From the NCBI GenBank assembly GCA_052035235.1, contig JBPOHT010000011.1, positions 31,522 through 95,521 on the forward strand: DNA of 64,000 nucleotides, given 5' to 3'. The notes under the pieces are model-generated. The model ran no database searches and was not told the DNA's origin. It saw only the letters and a list, made by a program, of their open reading frames with translations. Of the stretch, positions 32,353-40,585 are shown one piece after another (position 1 is the first letter of the stretch; every line of letters begins with the position of its first letter). Source of the DNA: Solimonas_A sp052035235 (GTDB lineage Bacteria; Pseudomonadota; Gammaproteobacteria; Nevskiales; Nevskiaceae). A program made the position numbers and the translations under genes.

Positions 32353-33112
32353 CGCAGGAATGCGCCCCATCCACCACGATCTCGGCCCCGCTCATGTAGC
32401 GGCCGGCGTCGGAGGCTAGCAGCAGCAGCGGGCCGTCCAGGTCCGCATACTGGCCAAAGCGCCGGAAGGGCACCCTCGCCCGCAACTTCTCGCCGCCCTC
32501 GCTGGCGAGGTAGTCGGCATTGATCTCGGTGGAGAAGTAGCCGGGAGCGATGCTGTTGACGCGAATGCCGTGCCGGGCCCATTCCAGCGCCAGGGCCCGC
32601 GTGAGGTGCGCCAGGCCGGCCTTGGACGCGCAGTAGGGGCTGAGGGCAACGCCGACGCGGCTGGCCAGGATCGAGGTGATGTTGATGATGCTGCCGCCGC
32701 GCTGGGCGGCCACCATGCGCCGCGCCGCCTCCTGCGCCACCATCCAGGCCCCGCGCAGGTTGGTGTCGAGCACGGCCGTCCATTCGGCGTCGTCGCAGTC
32801 CTGGGCCGGGGCGTTGGCGCCAACGCCGGCATTGTTGACGACGATGTCCGCGGCGCCCCAGCGCGCGGCCAGTTGGTCGAAGGCCGCCTGCACGCTGTCG
32901 CGGGAGGTCACGTCCATGGAGAGCGCCAGCGCACTGCCGCCCTCCGCGGTGATCTGCTCCACCAGCGCCGAGAGGCGGTCGGCACGGCGCGCCGCCACCG
33001 CAACCTCGGCGCCGGCGCGCGCCAGCACACGGGCAAAATGCTGGCCGAAGCCGCTGGAGGCGCCGGTCACCAGGGCACGGCGTCCCTTCAGGGAGAACAG
33101 CTCAGGGCTCAT
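32342..33112 (-). CDS. Short-chain dehydrogenase/reductase
   Basis: A 256-residue classical SDR: TGASSGFG cofactor motif with Arg-Arg after beta-2 (ARRADR, NADP-preferring), NNAG, NITSILA Ser and YCASK. It overlaps the upstream acyl-CoA dehydrogenase by 4 nt (ATGA), so the two act in the same process, most likely beta-oxidation-type steps. Its 3' end reaches into a degenerate repeat. Confidence 0.87.
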   Translation of the reverse strand: MSPELFSLKGRRALVTGASSGFGQHFARVLARAGAEVAVAARRADRLSALVEQITAEGGSALALSMDVTSRDSVQAAFDQLAARWGAADIVVNNAGVGANAPAQDCDDAEWTAVLDTNLRGAWMVAQEAARRMVAAQRGGSIINITSILASRVGVALSPYCASKAGLAHLTRALALEWARHGIRVNSIAPGYFSTEINADYLASEGGEKLRARVPFRRFGQYADLDGPLLLLASDAGRYMSGAEIVVDGAHSCAGL

Positions 33113-34275
33113 GAGATTTTTCCCTCGAGCAGCTTGCTGGCCAGGCTCCAGCGATGCACCTCGGACGGGCCGTCGTAGATGCGGAAGGCGCGCAGGTCGC
33201 GGAAGATGCGCTCAACGATGGCCTCGCCGGTGACCCCGCGCCCGCCCAGAATCTGCACCGAGCGGTCAACGATGCGCCAGGCCGCTTCCGAGGCGGTGAC
33301 CTTGGTCATGCTCGACTCGCGGTTGCCGGAGTGGCCCTGGTCCAGCACCCAGGCGCAATGCCAGATCGCCAGACGCGTGTTGTGCAGGTCCATGGCGTTG
33401 TCCGCCAGCATGAAACCCACGCCCTCGTGCTCGCCCAGGCGCTTGCCGAAGGCCTGGCGCTGGCGGGCATAGGCCAGCGCGGTGTCGTGGGCACGCCGCG
33501 CGGCGCCCAGCCAACGCATGCAATGCGTAAGGCGCGCCGGCGCCAGGCGCACCTGGGCATAGCGGAAGCCCTTGCCGATCTCACCCAGCACGTCCGTTGC
33601 CGGGATGCGGAGATTCTCGAAGTGCAGCACGCCATGGCCGCCGGTGAAGCAGGAATCCAGCGAATCCATCAGGCGCTCCAGGCGGATCTCCGGCCGCTTC
33701 ATGTCCGACAGGAACATGGTGGCGGAGCCGTCTTCCATCTTGGCCATGATGATGACGAAGCTGGCGCCCTCGGCGCCGGTGATGAGCCACTTGGTGCCGT
33801 CGATGACGTAGTGGTCGCCATCACGCCGTGCCGTGGTCTGCAGCATGGACGGATCGGAGCCCGCCCCCGGCGAGGGCTCGGTCATGGCGAAGCAGGAGCG
33901 CGTGCGGCCCTCGGCCAGCGGTCGCAGCCAGCGCTCCTTCTGCTCCGGCGTGGCCACGATCTCCATCAGGTGGATGTTGCCTTCATCCGGCGCATGGATG
34001 TTCAGCGCCACCGGGCCCAGCGGCGAATAGCCGGCCTCCTCGAACACCACCGCCTTGGCGATGTGCGACAGGCCCAGGCCGCCGAATTCCGGCGAGGCAT
34101 GTGGCGTCAGCAGGCCGGCGTCGCGAGCCAGGGCGACCAGCTCCTGTCGCAGGTCCTCGGTGGGGCCGTGCGGGGTCTGGCGCGGATCGCGCTCGAAAGG
34201 GATGACCTGCGCGGCGATGAACTCGCGGGTGCGCTGCTGCAGGGCCTGCAGTTCGGGGGTGAGGGAGAAGTCCAT
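33109..34275 (-). CDS. Acyl-CoA dehydrogenase (ACAD10/11-like)
   Basis: A 388-residue flavin dehydrogenase. TEPSPGAGSDPS is the FAD-binding CFAMTEP region, and the C-terminal YDGPSEVHRWSLA is characteristic of the ACAD10/11-type branch. It introduces a 2,3 double bond into an acyl-CoA, passing electrons to ETF. The ATGA overlap links it to the SDR. A 310-bp gap with repeats and a terminator separates it from the other acyl-CoA dehydrogenase upstream. Confidence 0.9.
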   Translation of the reverse strand: MDFSLTPELQALQQRTREFIAAQVIPFERDPRQTPHGPTEDLRQELVALARDAGLLTPHASPEFGGLGLSHIAKAVVFEEAGYSPLGPVALNIHAPDEGNIHLMEIVATPEQKERWLRPLAEGRTRSCFAMTEPSPGAGSDPSMLQTTARRDGDHYVIDGTKWLITGAEGASFVIIMAKMEDGSATMFLSDMKRPEIRLERLMDSLDSCFTGGHGVLHFENLRIPATDVLGEIGKGFRYAQVRLAPARLTHCMRWLGAARRAHDTALAYARQRQAFGKRLGEHEGVGFMLADNAMDLHNTRLAIWHCAWVLDQGHSGNRESSMTKVTASEAAWRIVDRSVQILGGRGVTGEAIVERIFRDLRAFRIYDGPSEVHRWSLASKLLEGKIS

Positions 34276-34380
34276 GATGACAGTCCGGGTTTGGCGTGAG
34301 CGCCCTAGGATTCGGTGAGAACGGACGAAGCGGGTGCGGGCAGATACTTTCGAAGTGTGGCTACTCTAATCCGGCCTCCA

Positions 34381-34416
34381 CCCTCACCCCAACCCTCTCC
34401 CGCCAGCGGGAGAGGG
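34381..34416. repeat. Short copy of the CTCCCGC-GCGGGAG repeat
   Basis: CCCTCACCCCAACCCTCTCCCGCCAGCGGGAGAGGG, a single palindrome with the CCCTCACCCC prefix that also marks copies at 18773 and 23482. It sits in the 310-bp gap between the two acyl-CoA dehydrogenases. Confidence 0.65.
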
Positions 34417-34430
34417 AGTCAACGCGGGAA

Positions 34431-34470
34431 TAAAAAAACCGGATGGCTGCCCCCCGGCAAACCATCCGGC
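34431..34470 (-). terminator. Rho-independent terminator for the DUF1302 operon
   Basis: Read on the minus strand: stem CCGGATGG / CCATCCGG followed by TTTTTTTA. It lies downstream of the acyl-CoA dehydrogenase at 34586-35776 and closes the DUF1302-hydrolase-DUF4334-dehydrogenase transcript. Confidence 0.88.
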
Positions 34471-34499
34471 AACGAGGATAGTCACAGCACTCGCAAAAC

Positions 34500-34581
34500 G
34501 TCATACCGGCGAAAGCCGGTATCCAGTCCCGGACAGGATTGACCCGGCGCATGACTGGATGCCGGCTTCCGCCGGCATGAC
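34500..34581. repeat. 82-bp inverted repeat, copy 1
   Basis: Ends GTCATACCGGCGAAAGCCGG and CCGGCTTCCGCCGGCATGAC are inverted copies; the middle holds ATCCAGTC ... GACTGGAT as a second inverted pair. A second copy (81 bp) is at 45601-45681. These two are the same dispersed element. Confidence 0.8.
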
Positions 34582-34585
34582 ACCG

Positions 34586-35776
34586 CTACAATGACCGCGA
34601 AATCAGTTCCTTCATGATCTCGTTGGTCCCGCCGAAAATCCGCATCACGCGCGCATCCACCCAGGCGCGGGCCACCGGGTACTCCAGCATGTAGCCGTAG
34701 CCGCCGTGCAGCTGCACGCATTCGTCGATGACCTTGTTCATCATGTCCGAGCACCAGTACTTGGCTGCCGCGGCCGCTTCCGGCGTCAGCTTGCGCTGCA
34801 GCACCAGCTCGATGCAGCGGTCCACGTAGACCTGGGCGATCTCGATCTCGGAGCGCATCTCGGCGAGCTTGAACTTGCTGTTCTGGAAGCTGGCCACCGG
34901 CTTGCCGAAGGCCTTGCGGCCCTTGGTGTACTCCACCGTGCCCTCGAAGGCGGCGCGGGCGCCGGCCACGGACATCACGGCGATCACCATGCGCTCCCAG
35001 GCCAGTTCCTTCATCAGCATGATGAAGCCCTGGCCGACGGCCTTCTCGCCGCCCAGGATGTTGGACTTGGGCACGCGCACGTTGTTGAAGAACAGCTCGC
35101 AGGTGTCCTGCGCCTTCATGCCGACCTTCTTCAGCGGCCTGGCCTTGGAGAACCCGGCGCGGTCGGCCTCGACGATGACCAGGCTGACGCTCTTGCCGCC
35201 CTCGTCACCCTCGCCCATCTTCACGGCGACGATCACCATGTCGCAGAGATAGCCGTTGGTGATGAAGGTTTTGGTGCCGTTCAGCACCAGGTCGTCGCCG
35301 TCCTCGACGGCGCGCATCTTCATGCCCTGCAGGTCCGAGCCGGTGCCGGGCTCGGTCATGGCGATGGCGCCCACGGCCTCACCGGACACCAGCCTGGGCA
35401 GCCAGTGCCGCTTCTGCTCCTCGGTGCCGTGGTTCAGCACATAAGGAGCCACGATATCGGAGTGCACCGGCCAGCCGATGCCGGAGGCACCGGCATAGAG
35501 CAGTTCCTCCAGGTAGACCACGCTGTAGAGGCGGTCGGCACCGAGGCCGCCATATTCCTCCGGCACGGTGAGGCTCAGAAGGCCCATTTCGCCGGCCTTG
35601 TTCCACAGCGCGCGATCGACGTGCTGCTGCTCTTCCCAGCGTTCATGGTGCGGGCTGATCTCCTCGGCGATGAAGCGCCGCACGCTGCGGCGGAATTCCT
35701 CGTGCTCCGCGGAGAACAGGGTGCGCGGCACCATGGAGGGGACATTCTGGCGGAAGGAGCTCTGTACAGCGGTCAT
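34586..35776 (-). CDS. Acyl-CoA dehydrogenase
   Basis: A 396-residue acyl-CoA dehydrogenase. AIAMTEPGTGSDL marks the flavin/substrate region, and the C terminus FGGTNEIMKELI lacks Glu at the usual YEG position, as in the isovaleryl/long-chain branch where the base is elsewhere in the chain. It follows DUF4334 by 24 bp and is the last gene before the terminator at 34431-34470. Being downstream of the double operator at 40036-40075, it is probably under the same control as DUF1302. Confidence 0.9.
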   Translation of the reverse strand: MTAVQSSFRQNVPSMVPRTLFSAEHEEFRRSVRRFIAEEISPHHERWEEQQHVDRALWNKAGEMGLLSLTVPEEYGGLGADRLYSVVYLEELLYAGASGIGWPVHSDIVAPYVLNHGTEEQKRHWLPRLVSGEAVGAIAMTEPGTGSDLQGMKMRAVEDGDDLVLNGTKTFITNGYLCDMVIVAVKMGEGDEGGKSVSLVIVEADRAGFSKARPLKKVGMKAQDTCELFFNNVRVPKSNILGGEKAVGQGFIMLMKELAWERMVIAVMSVAGARAAFEGTVEYTKGRKAFGKPVASFQNSKFKLAEMRSEIEIAQVYVDRCIELVLQRKLTPEAAAAAKYWCSDMMNKVIDECVQLHGGYGYMLEYPVARAWVDARVMRIFGGTNEIMKELISRSL

Positions 35777-35800
35777 CGTGAATCCCGGGCAGGCGGCGCT

Positions 35801-36244
35801 TCAGCAGCGCCGCAGGTAGAAGTAGAGGGGCAGGCGGTCGCCCTTGCGATCCATGACGCCCAGCACGGTCCGCTCGTCCAGCTTGCGGAAGTGGTCGAAC
35901 ACCGGGTGCTGGTCGTAGCACATGGTGGCGGTGACGACGCCGCGGTACTCCACGCGGCGCAGCGAGGCCGCGCCCATGATCGGGTTCACCACGCGGCCGC
36001 CGTCAGGTCCGCGCGAGACGATCGGCGAGACGTCGTTGCGGTCGCGGAAGGTCTTGCCGATCCAGCGCAGGGCCTCCAGCTGGCCCTCGCCCGGATGGCC
36101 GGTGTCGAACACGCCGCCGTCCCATTCGCCGATCATGAAGTCCTCCGCCACATCCGGAAGTTTGTCGAACAGGGCGTCGAGCTCCGCCAGGGCGGTCTTC
36201 TCCCGGCGCGCGGCCAGGGCTTCGAACTGTGCGAGCAGGCTCAT
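35801..36244 (-). CDS. DUF4334/GXWXG-domain protein
   Basis: A 147-residue protein. The N-terminal half carries the GEWDGGVFDTGHPG segment of the GXWXG domain, with WIGKTF after it, and the C-terminal half (from about 85) the DUF4334 part with RRVEYRGVVTATMCYDQHPVFDHFRKLDE. Function is unknown; homologues occur in catabolic and mycobacterial lipid genes. It overlaps the upstream hydrolase by ATGA. Confidence 0.82.
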   Translation of the reverse strand: MSLLAQFEALAARREKTALAELDALFDKLPDVAEDFMIGEWDGGVFDTGHPGEGQLEALRWIGKTFRDRNDVSPIVSRGPDGGRVVNPIMGAASLRRVEYRGVVTATMCYDQHPVFDHFRKLDERTVLGVMDRKGDRLPLYFYLRRC

Positions 36245-37191
36245 GCAAGGGACTCCGGTTGCAGGGCGATCCGCGGCGCGACAGACGGCGCGATGGGCGC
36301 CGCGAGGAAGCGCCCCAGGATGTACAGGAAGCGCCCCGGCGCCTCCACCGGCACGATGTGGCCGCAGTAGCGGAACTCGATGACCCGGGCGTCCGCGACG
36401 TAGCGCGCGATGCGGCGCTGGCCCTCGGGCGGGAACACCGCGGACTGGCGGCCCACCAGCACCCAGAACGGGATGCGCACCCGGCGCAGCGATTCGCGGA
36501 AGTCGTAATCCTGCTCGATGAAGGCTCGCACGCAGGCCAGGTAGATCGGCCAGTCGTCGGCCCGCAGCAGGTGGCTGCCAGGCTGGCGCCCGCCGGCCAC
36601 GCGGAACACCAGCTTGAGCACGGGATGGCCGATGCAGCTCTCGAAGAACTCGCCGAACCAGGCCCAGAACTGCTGCTGCAGGGCCGGCGGCAGGCGCTGG
36701 AACGGCGTGTCGCGGTCGATCGGGTCAAAGGCGGCGATCAGCTCTCGCGCACGCTCGAAGGCCTGCGCGTTCTCCGCGCCCATCAGGCCCCAGGTCCAGG
36801 CTTCGTCGTTGGCGATGCAGGGGGTCTGGTCCACGTGCAGGTAGGCGGAGATGCGGTCGAAGCCATAGCGCCGCTGGTATTCCAGGCCACTGGCGGCGCC
36901 GATCGAGAAGCCGACCATGCGCGGGCGCTCCAGCCGCAGGTGCTGCAGCAGGTCATGCACGTCGTCGGCGTTCTGGCGCAGGGCGTCCACATGGCGGGGC
37001 TTTACGCCGCGCGAGCCGCCGAAGCCGCGGAAGTCGAGCATCACGAAGCGGCGGCGCAGGGCGAAGGGCAACACGAACGGCAGCCACATGGACGCGCGCA
37101 TGCCGAAGGCGTGCAGCATCACGCAGGCCGGCCCGCGGCCGATGTCGAGATAGTGCAGCCGCGCGCCGTCGCGGGCCTGGAAGAAGGGCAT
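36241..37191 (-). CDS. Alpha/beta hydrolase
   Basis: A 316-residue hydrolase. MLHAFGM replaces the common HGxxG oxyanion loop, GFSIGAA carries the nucleophile Ser, and YCGHIVPVEAP the catalytic His. FRGFGGS is typical of epoxide hydrolase/lactonase-like folds. It lies 41 bp after DUF1302 and overlaps DUF4334, so the three form one transcript. Substrate unknown. Confidence 0.82.
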   Translation of the reverse strand: MPFFQARDGARLHYLDIGRGPACVMLHAFGMRASMWLPFVLPFALRRRFVMLDFRGFGGSRGVKPRHVDALRQNADDVHDLLQHLRLERPRMVGFSIGAASGLEYQRRYGFDRISAYLHVDQTPCIANDEAWTWGLMGAENAQAFERARELIAAFDPIDRDTPFQRLPPALQQQFWAWFGEFFESCIGHPVLKLVFRVAGGRQPGSHLLRADDWPIYLACVRAFIEQDYDFRESLRRVRIPFWVLVGRQSAVFPPEGQRRIARYVADARVIEFRYCGHIVPVEAPGRFLYILGRFLAAPIAPSVAPRIALQPESLA

Positions 37192-37232
37192 GAACGTTTA
37201 CCTGGATGATCCGTATCAGCGGGCACCTGCAC

Positions 37233-39863
37233 TCAGAACTGTACCTTGAAGAAGGCCTGCAGGTTGTCGCGGTCGCGGTTCAGGTTGTAGGAGCCGCCGC
37301 CGGTGAACCAGGTGTAGCCGAGGCTGACCGAGAAGCTGGACTTGTAGCGCGTCTCGATCAGCAGGTTGGCGGTCTTGCGGCCCTCGACGAAGTTGCCGAC
37401 CAGGCCCGGCGCGGTGCCCTTCACGTCGTGCTTCCAGATGATGACGGGGCGCACGCTGATGCCGGGCAGCACCGACTCGTAGCTGATCTGGGTAATCAGC
37501 ACATAGCCCCAGGAGAGCTTGTCGGCATAGCCGTCGCGGTCCTGCTGGTGCGGGTTGAAGCGCAGGCCGTCCGGGCCGTAGGAGCAGGCCTCGTTGGTGG
37601 AGCAGGCCTGGCGCGAGCGGTCGGCACCGGAACCGTCGGCACCGGCGCTGGCGTGCAGGTAGGTGCCGGGGGCCTCCAACTGCAGCACGTCGTAGTCCGG
37701 CATGTCCGGCACCCAGGTGGCGCCGGTCTCGAACAGGACGATGACCTGGTCGGCGCCGATCGGGTTCTGCGTGGCGCCGGCCACGTAGGTACCGCCCAGG
37801 TTGAACTGGTAGCTGTCGAACTTCTCCCAGCCGCGGATGTAGCTGTTGCCGGGGTTGGTGCCGACGATGCCGCCGCGGTAGGGAATGATGAAGGACGGGA
37901 AGGAACGGCCCGAGCCCACCATGTGGCCGATCACCAGGTCATAGGAGTCCGTGAACGCCCCCGGGGTGCCGTTGGCATCCACCACGAAGTCGCTGCCCGG
38001 ATAGAGGCAGGTATTGGTGCCGGGCACCGTGACGATGCCGCCCCCCACCTGCGCGCAGGACGCCGGGTCGCGGTAGGTGCCGATACCGCCGAGCAGGTTG
38101 GCGGCGTCGATGCCGCCGGGCAGCACCAGATTCGGGATCGACAGCAGGCCGCTGATCAGGCCCGACACGAGCCCACCGATCGGCTCGGGCAGCAGGCCGG
38201 TGGCCAGCCCGGTGAGATCGCCGCTGCCATTGCAGCCCGCGGTGCGCAGGTGGCAGTTGGACAGCGTGGGGCCGAAGCCGGCGAAGGCCAGGTCTTCCAC
38301 GTCCACCTGCATCGGCATGTCGGGGCGATAGGCCACCTCGCCCTGCAGCGAGAAATCGCCGGCCGTGGTGTTGAACGACACGCCGAACATCTTGATGTCT
38401 TCCGGGTATTCCAGCTGCACGCGCAGCGTGTCGAAGTTGGTGGCGTCGGCGGTCGAGCCTTCCGGATCGTTCGGGCGCAGCAGTGCATGGCCCAGCGGCT
38501 GGTCGAAGCAAGCCAGCAGGTAGGCCACCGTGCTGGTGGTGTTCTTGCCGCAGCCCTGGGTCACCGAATACATGCTGAGGTAGGGATTGCGGGCGTGCGT
38601 ATTGGTGAAGTAGAAGCCGAGCTCGGTACCGTCGTTGAGCCACTCGGCGTAGTACTTCAGCGCGACGCCGTACTGGCCGCCGCCATCCGGCTCCTTGTCC
38701 TTCAGGCGGAAGGCGGTGGACGAGGTGTTGGTGACGCCAGACAGGGGATTGTCGAGCAGGAAGCCCAGGCCCTCCGGATCCTCGGCCGAGTAGCCGAAGC
38801 TGAGGTTGATGTTGTCCACCGCGTTGTAGCTGCCGATGTCCAGGAAGGAGTAGAACGAACCTGGCGCCGGTGCCTCGGTGGCGAGCCACTCGTACTGGTA
38901 GAAACCCTCCAGCGTGGCGTTCTCGAAGGGCTCCATCGACAGGAACACCATGCCCACCGGCTGGAACACTTCCTCGATCTGCGTGCCTACGCGGAAGAAG
39001 TTGTTGGCGTTGACCGGGTTGACCGTGTTGATCGAGTCGAACACCAGCGCGGTGGACTCGCCCCAGTTGACGTTCTGGCGGCCGATCTTGAAGGTCAGGT
39101 TCTTGTCGCCCCACAGCGGCAGCTGGCCGTAGAAGTAGGCGTCGAGCAGCTGCAGGTCGGTGCCGATCTGGCGCAGGGTTTCGCTGTCGCTGCGCTTGCT
39201 GCGCACCACGCCGCCGGGGCCGTAGACGATGCCGCAGGGGCCTGCTCCGGGGTTGCGATCACCGCAGGGGCGCGCGTCGCTGCGCACGCCCAGTGTCGGC
39301 AGCGGCAGCGGCACCAGCTCGGTGCCGATGGTCGAGACGTTGCCGACCTGGTTGACGTTGTCCGAGGTGATGCGGTTGGGGTGGTACTCGGTGAAGTCGT
39401 TGTTGACGAAGTCGTAGAAGTACAGGCCCTTCACGAAGATGCCGAAGTCGCCCATCGACAAGGTCAGGTCCTGCGTGACCTTCAACGGCGCTTGCACGAG
39501 ATCGCCCTTGCCGTAGTTCCAGTTGCCGTCATCGGCGTTCATCGAGTACTGGCCCGGCACCTCGCCGAGGCGCTCGGCCGGGAAGCTCTGCGTGCGGAAC
39601 AGGCCCTGGCAGCCCTGGTAGTAGGTCTTGCCGTCCAGTCGGCCGCAGGCCTGCGGGTCGATGTTGCTCTTGCCCAACAGGTCCGAGGACCGCTTCTGCG
39701 TGCGCACGGCGGCGCCCGCGGTGATGGTGGTGTTGAGCACGCCCTCGATGGTCTGGTCACCGAAGCCCGGCATCTCGAAACTGAGGGCCTGCGCGGCGCC
39801 TGCCGAGCCGCCAAGGACCATTGCGAGCGCGATGCGCGTCCAGACTTGCCGCCTTGCCTGCAT
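37233..39863 (-). CDS. DUF1302 outer-membrane-type protein
   Basis: An 876-residue exported protein, longer than most DUF1302 members (about 500-650). The signal peptide ends SAGAAQA near residue 25, then LSFEMPGFGDQTIEGVLNTTIT is the typical start. FKIGRQNVNWGES and the final FFKVQF ending in Phe suggest an outer-membrane beta-barrel. GGGGAG-type ribosome site precedes the ATG. DUF1302 genes accompany steroid, terpenoid and aromatic ester catabolism, where a role in uptake is proposed. It heads the operon to 34586 and its promoter has the double TTGAC-N4-GTCAA operator. Confidence 0.83.
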   Translation of the reverse strand: MQARRQVWTRIALAMVLGGSAGAAQALSFEMPGFGDQTIEGVLNTTITAGAAVRTQKRSSDLLGKSNIDPQACGRLDGKTYYQGCQGLFRTQSFPAERLGEVPGQYSMNADDGNWNYGKGDLVQAPLKVTQDLTLSMGDFGIFVKGLYFYDFVNNDFTEYHPNRITSDNVNQVGNVSTIGTELVPLPLPTLGVRSDARPCGDRNPGAGPCGIVYGPGGVVRSKRSDSETLRQIGTDLQLLDAYFYGQLPLWGDKNLTFKIGRQNVNWGESTALVFDSINTVNPVNANNFFRVGTQIEEVFQPVGMVFLSMEPFENATLEGFYQYEWLATEAPAPGSFYSFLDIGSYNAVDNINLSFGYSAEDPEGLGFLLDNPLSGVTNTSSTAFRLKDKEPDGGGQYGVALKYYAEWLNDGTELGFYFTNTHARNPYLSMYSVTQGCGKNTTSTVAYLLACFDQPLGHALLRPNDPEGSTADATNFDTLRVQLEYPEDIKMFGVSFNTTAGDFSLQGEVAYRPDMPMQVDVEDLAFAGFGPTLSNCHLRTAGCNGSGDLTGLATGLLPEPIGGLVSGLISGLLSIPNLVLPGGIDAANLLGGIGTYRDPASCAQVGGGIVTVPGTNTCLYPGSDFVVDANGTPGAFTDSYDLVIGHMVGSGRSFPSFIIPYRGGIVGTNPGNSYIRGWEKFDSYQFNLGGTYVAGATQNPIGADQVIVLFETGATWVPDMPDYDVLQLEAPGTYLHASAGADGSGADRSRQACSTNEACSYGPDGLRFNPHQQDRDGYADKLSWGYVLITQISYESVLPGISVRPVIIWKHDVKGTAPGLVGNFVEGRKTANLLIETRYKSSFSVSLGYTWFTGGGSYNLNRDRDNLQAFFKVQF

Positions 39864-40035
39864 GTGGAGCTCCCCTCCGGACAGTCCGGTCCTGCCGTGC
39901 TGAGCCGGCGGCCGGTGATCGATGTTTTGACGTCTTGTAGCAGCCCCCGGACAGCGCCGAATCGTTCGTCGCCCGGCTTGCCATGGGCCCTGCCCGGCGG
40001 ATCAACCCGGCCGGGGCGGCGGCCCTCCCATATAT

Positions 40036-40075
40036 TTGACACTTGTCACAATAACGCTTTGTTGACTTTTGTCAA
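40036..40075. promoter_or_regulatory. Double TTGAC-N4-GTCAA operator and promoter of DUF1302
   Basis: Two 14-bp palindromes, TTGACACTTGTCAC (40036-40049, last base off) and TTGACTTTTGTCAA (40062-40075), start 26 bp apart. On the minus strand TTGACA (40070-40075), a 16-bp spacer and TATTGT (40048-40053) form a likely sigma-70 promoter toward DUF1302, so a bound repressor would cover it. The same pair, with identical spacing, is at 44814-44853 in front of the dihaem genes and tetR. The remaining part of the 243-bp gap holds a roughly 170-nt leader and no gene. Confidence 0.75.
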
Positions 40076-40106
40076 TTGAGGCCGCTGCATTCTGGCCCCG
40101 GATGAA

Positions 40107-40511
40107 TCAGGCGCTGCTGCCCTGCCCCAGGTAGGGCGACGGCGCCGCGGCATCCGCGAAGTGCCCCGCCCCGGCGCGCCGGTAGCCGCCCGGCGGGTGC
40201 CCCGCCCAGCGGCGGAAGGCCCGCGAGAAGTTGGCGGGGCTGCTGTAGCCCAGGCGCAGCGCGATCTGCTCCACCGTGAGTTCGGATTGCTCCAGCAGGC
40301 GCGCCGACTCGCGGAAGCGTGCCCGGTCCAGCAACTGGCGGAAGCGCACGCCGTGGGCCTGCAGGCGGCGCTTGAGCGTGCGCGGCGACATGCACATGTG
40401 GGCCGCCATGCGCGCGAGGTTGGGATAACCGCCACCGGGCTCGCCGAGCAGGCTGCTGACCAGGGCCGGCAGGTCTTCCTTCATCTGGGGACGGCGGGCG
40501 AAATGAGTCAT
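40107..40511 (-). CDS. Stand-alone AraC-type DNA-binding domain
   Basis: A 134-residue protein consisting of just the two HTH motifs of an AraC regulator: ARMAAHMCMSPRTLKRRLQAHG and VEQIALRLGYSSPANFSRAFRRWAG. Usual AraC proteins of this type are about 330 residues with an N-terminal ligand domain, which is missing here. ATG 40511 is chosen as the closest start to the domain; the frame runs on into the next gene but has no family match. It could be a truncated regulator or an effector-free one. It follows the dihaem gene by 74 bp and probably shares its transcript. Confidence 0.68.
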   Translation of the reverse strand: MTHFARRPQMKEDLPALVSSLLGEPGGGYPNLARMAAHMCMSPRTLKRRLQAHGVRFRQLLDRARFRESARLLEQSELTVEQIALRLGYSSPANFSRAFRRWAGHPPGGYRRAGAGHFADAAAPSPYLGQGSSA

Positions 40512-40585
40512 GGGTGATGAGTCCAGTGATGGATAAGAAAAGAGAGCGCCTCCACCCGACGGCGCCCATTGCGACGAAGCGGTCT

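Noticed and set aside
34500..34581. Rho-independent terminator
   Set aside because: It is a large double palindrome without a U-tract and recurs at 45601; the true terminator is at 34431-34470.
37206..40079. A 957-codon open frame on the plus strand opposite the DUF1302 gene
   Set aside because: High G+C leaves antisense frames open; its protein is rich in Val/Gly/Gln/Arg with no domain, and the minus strand has a clear signal peptide, ribosome site and family.
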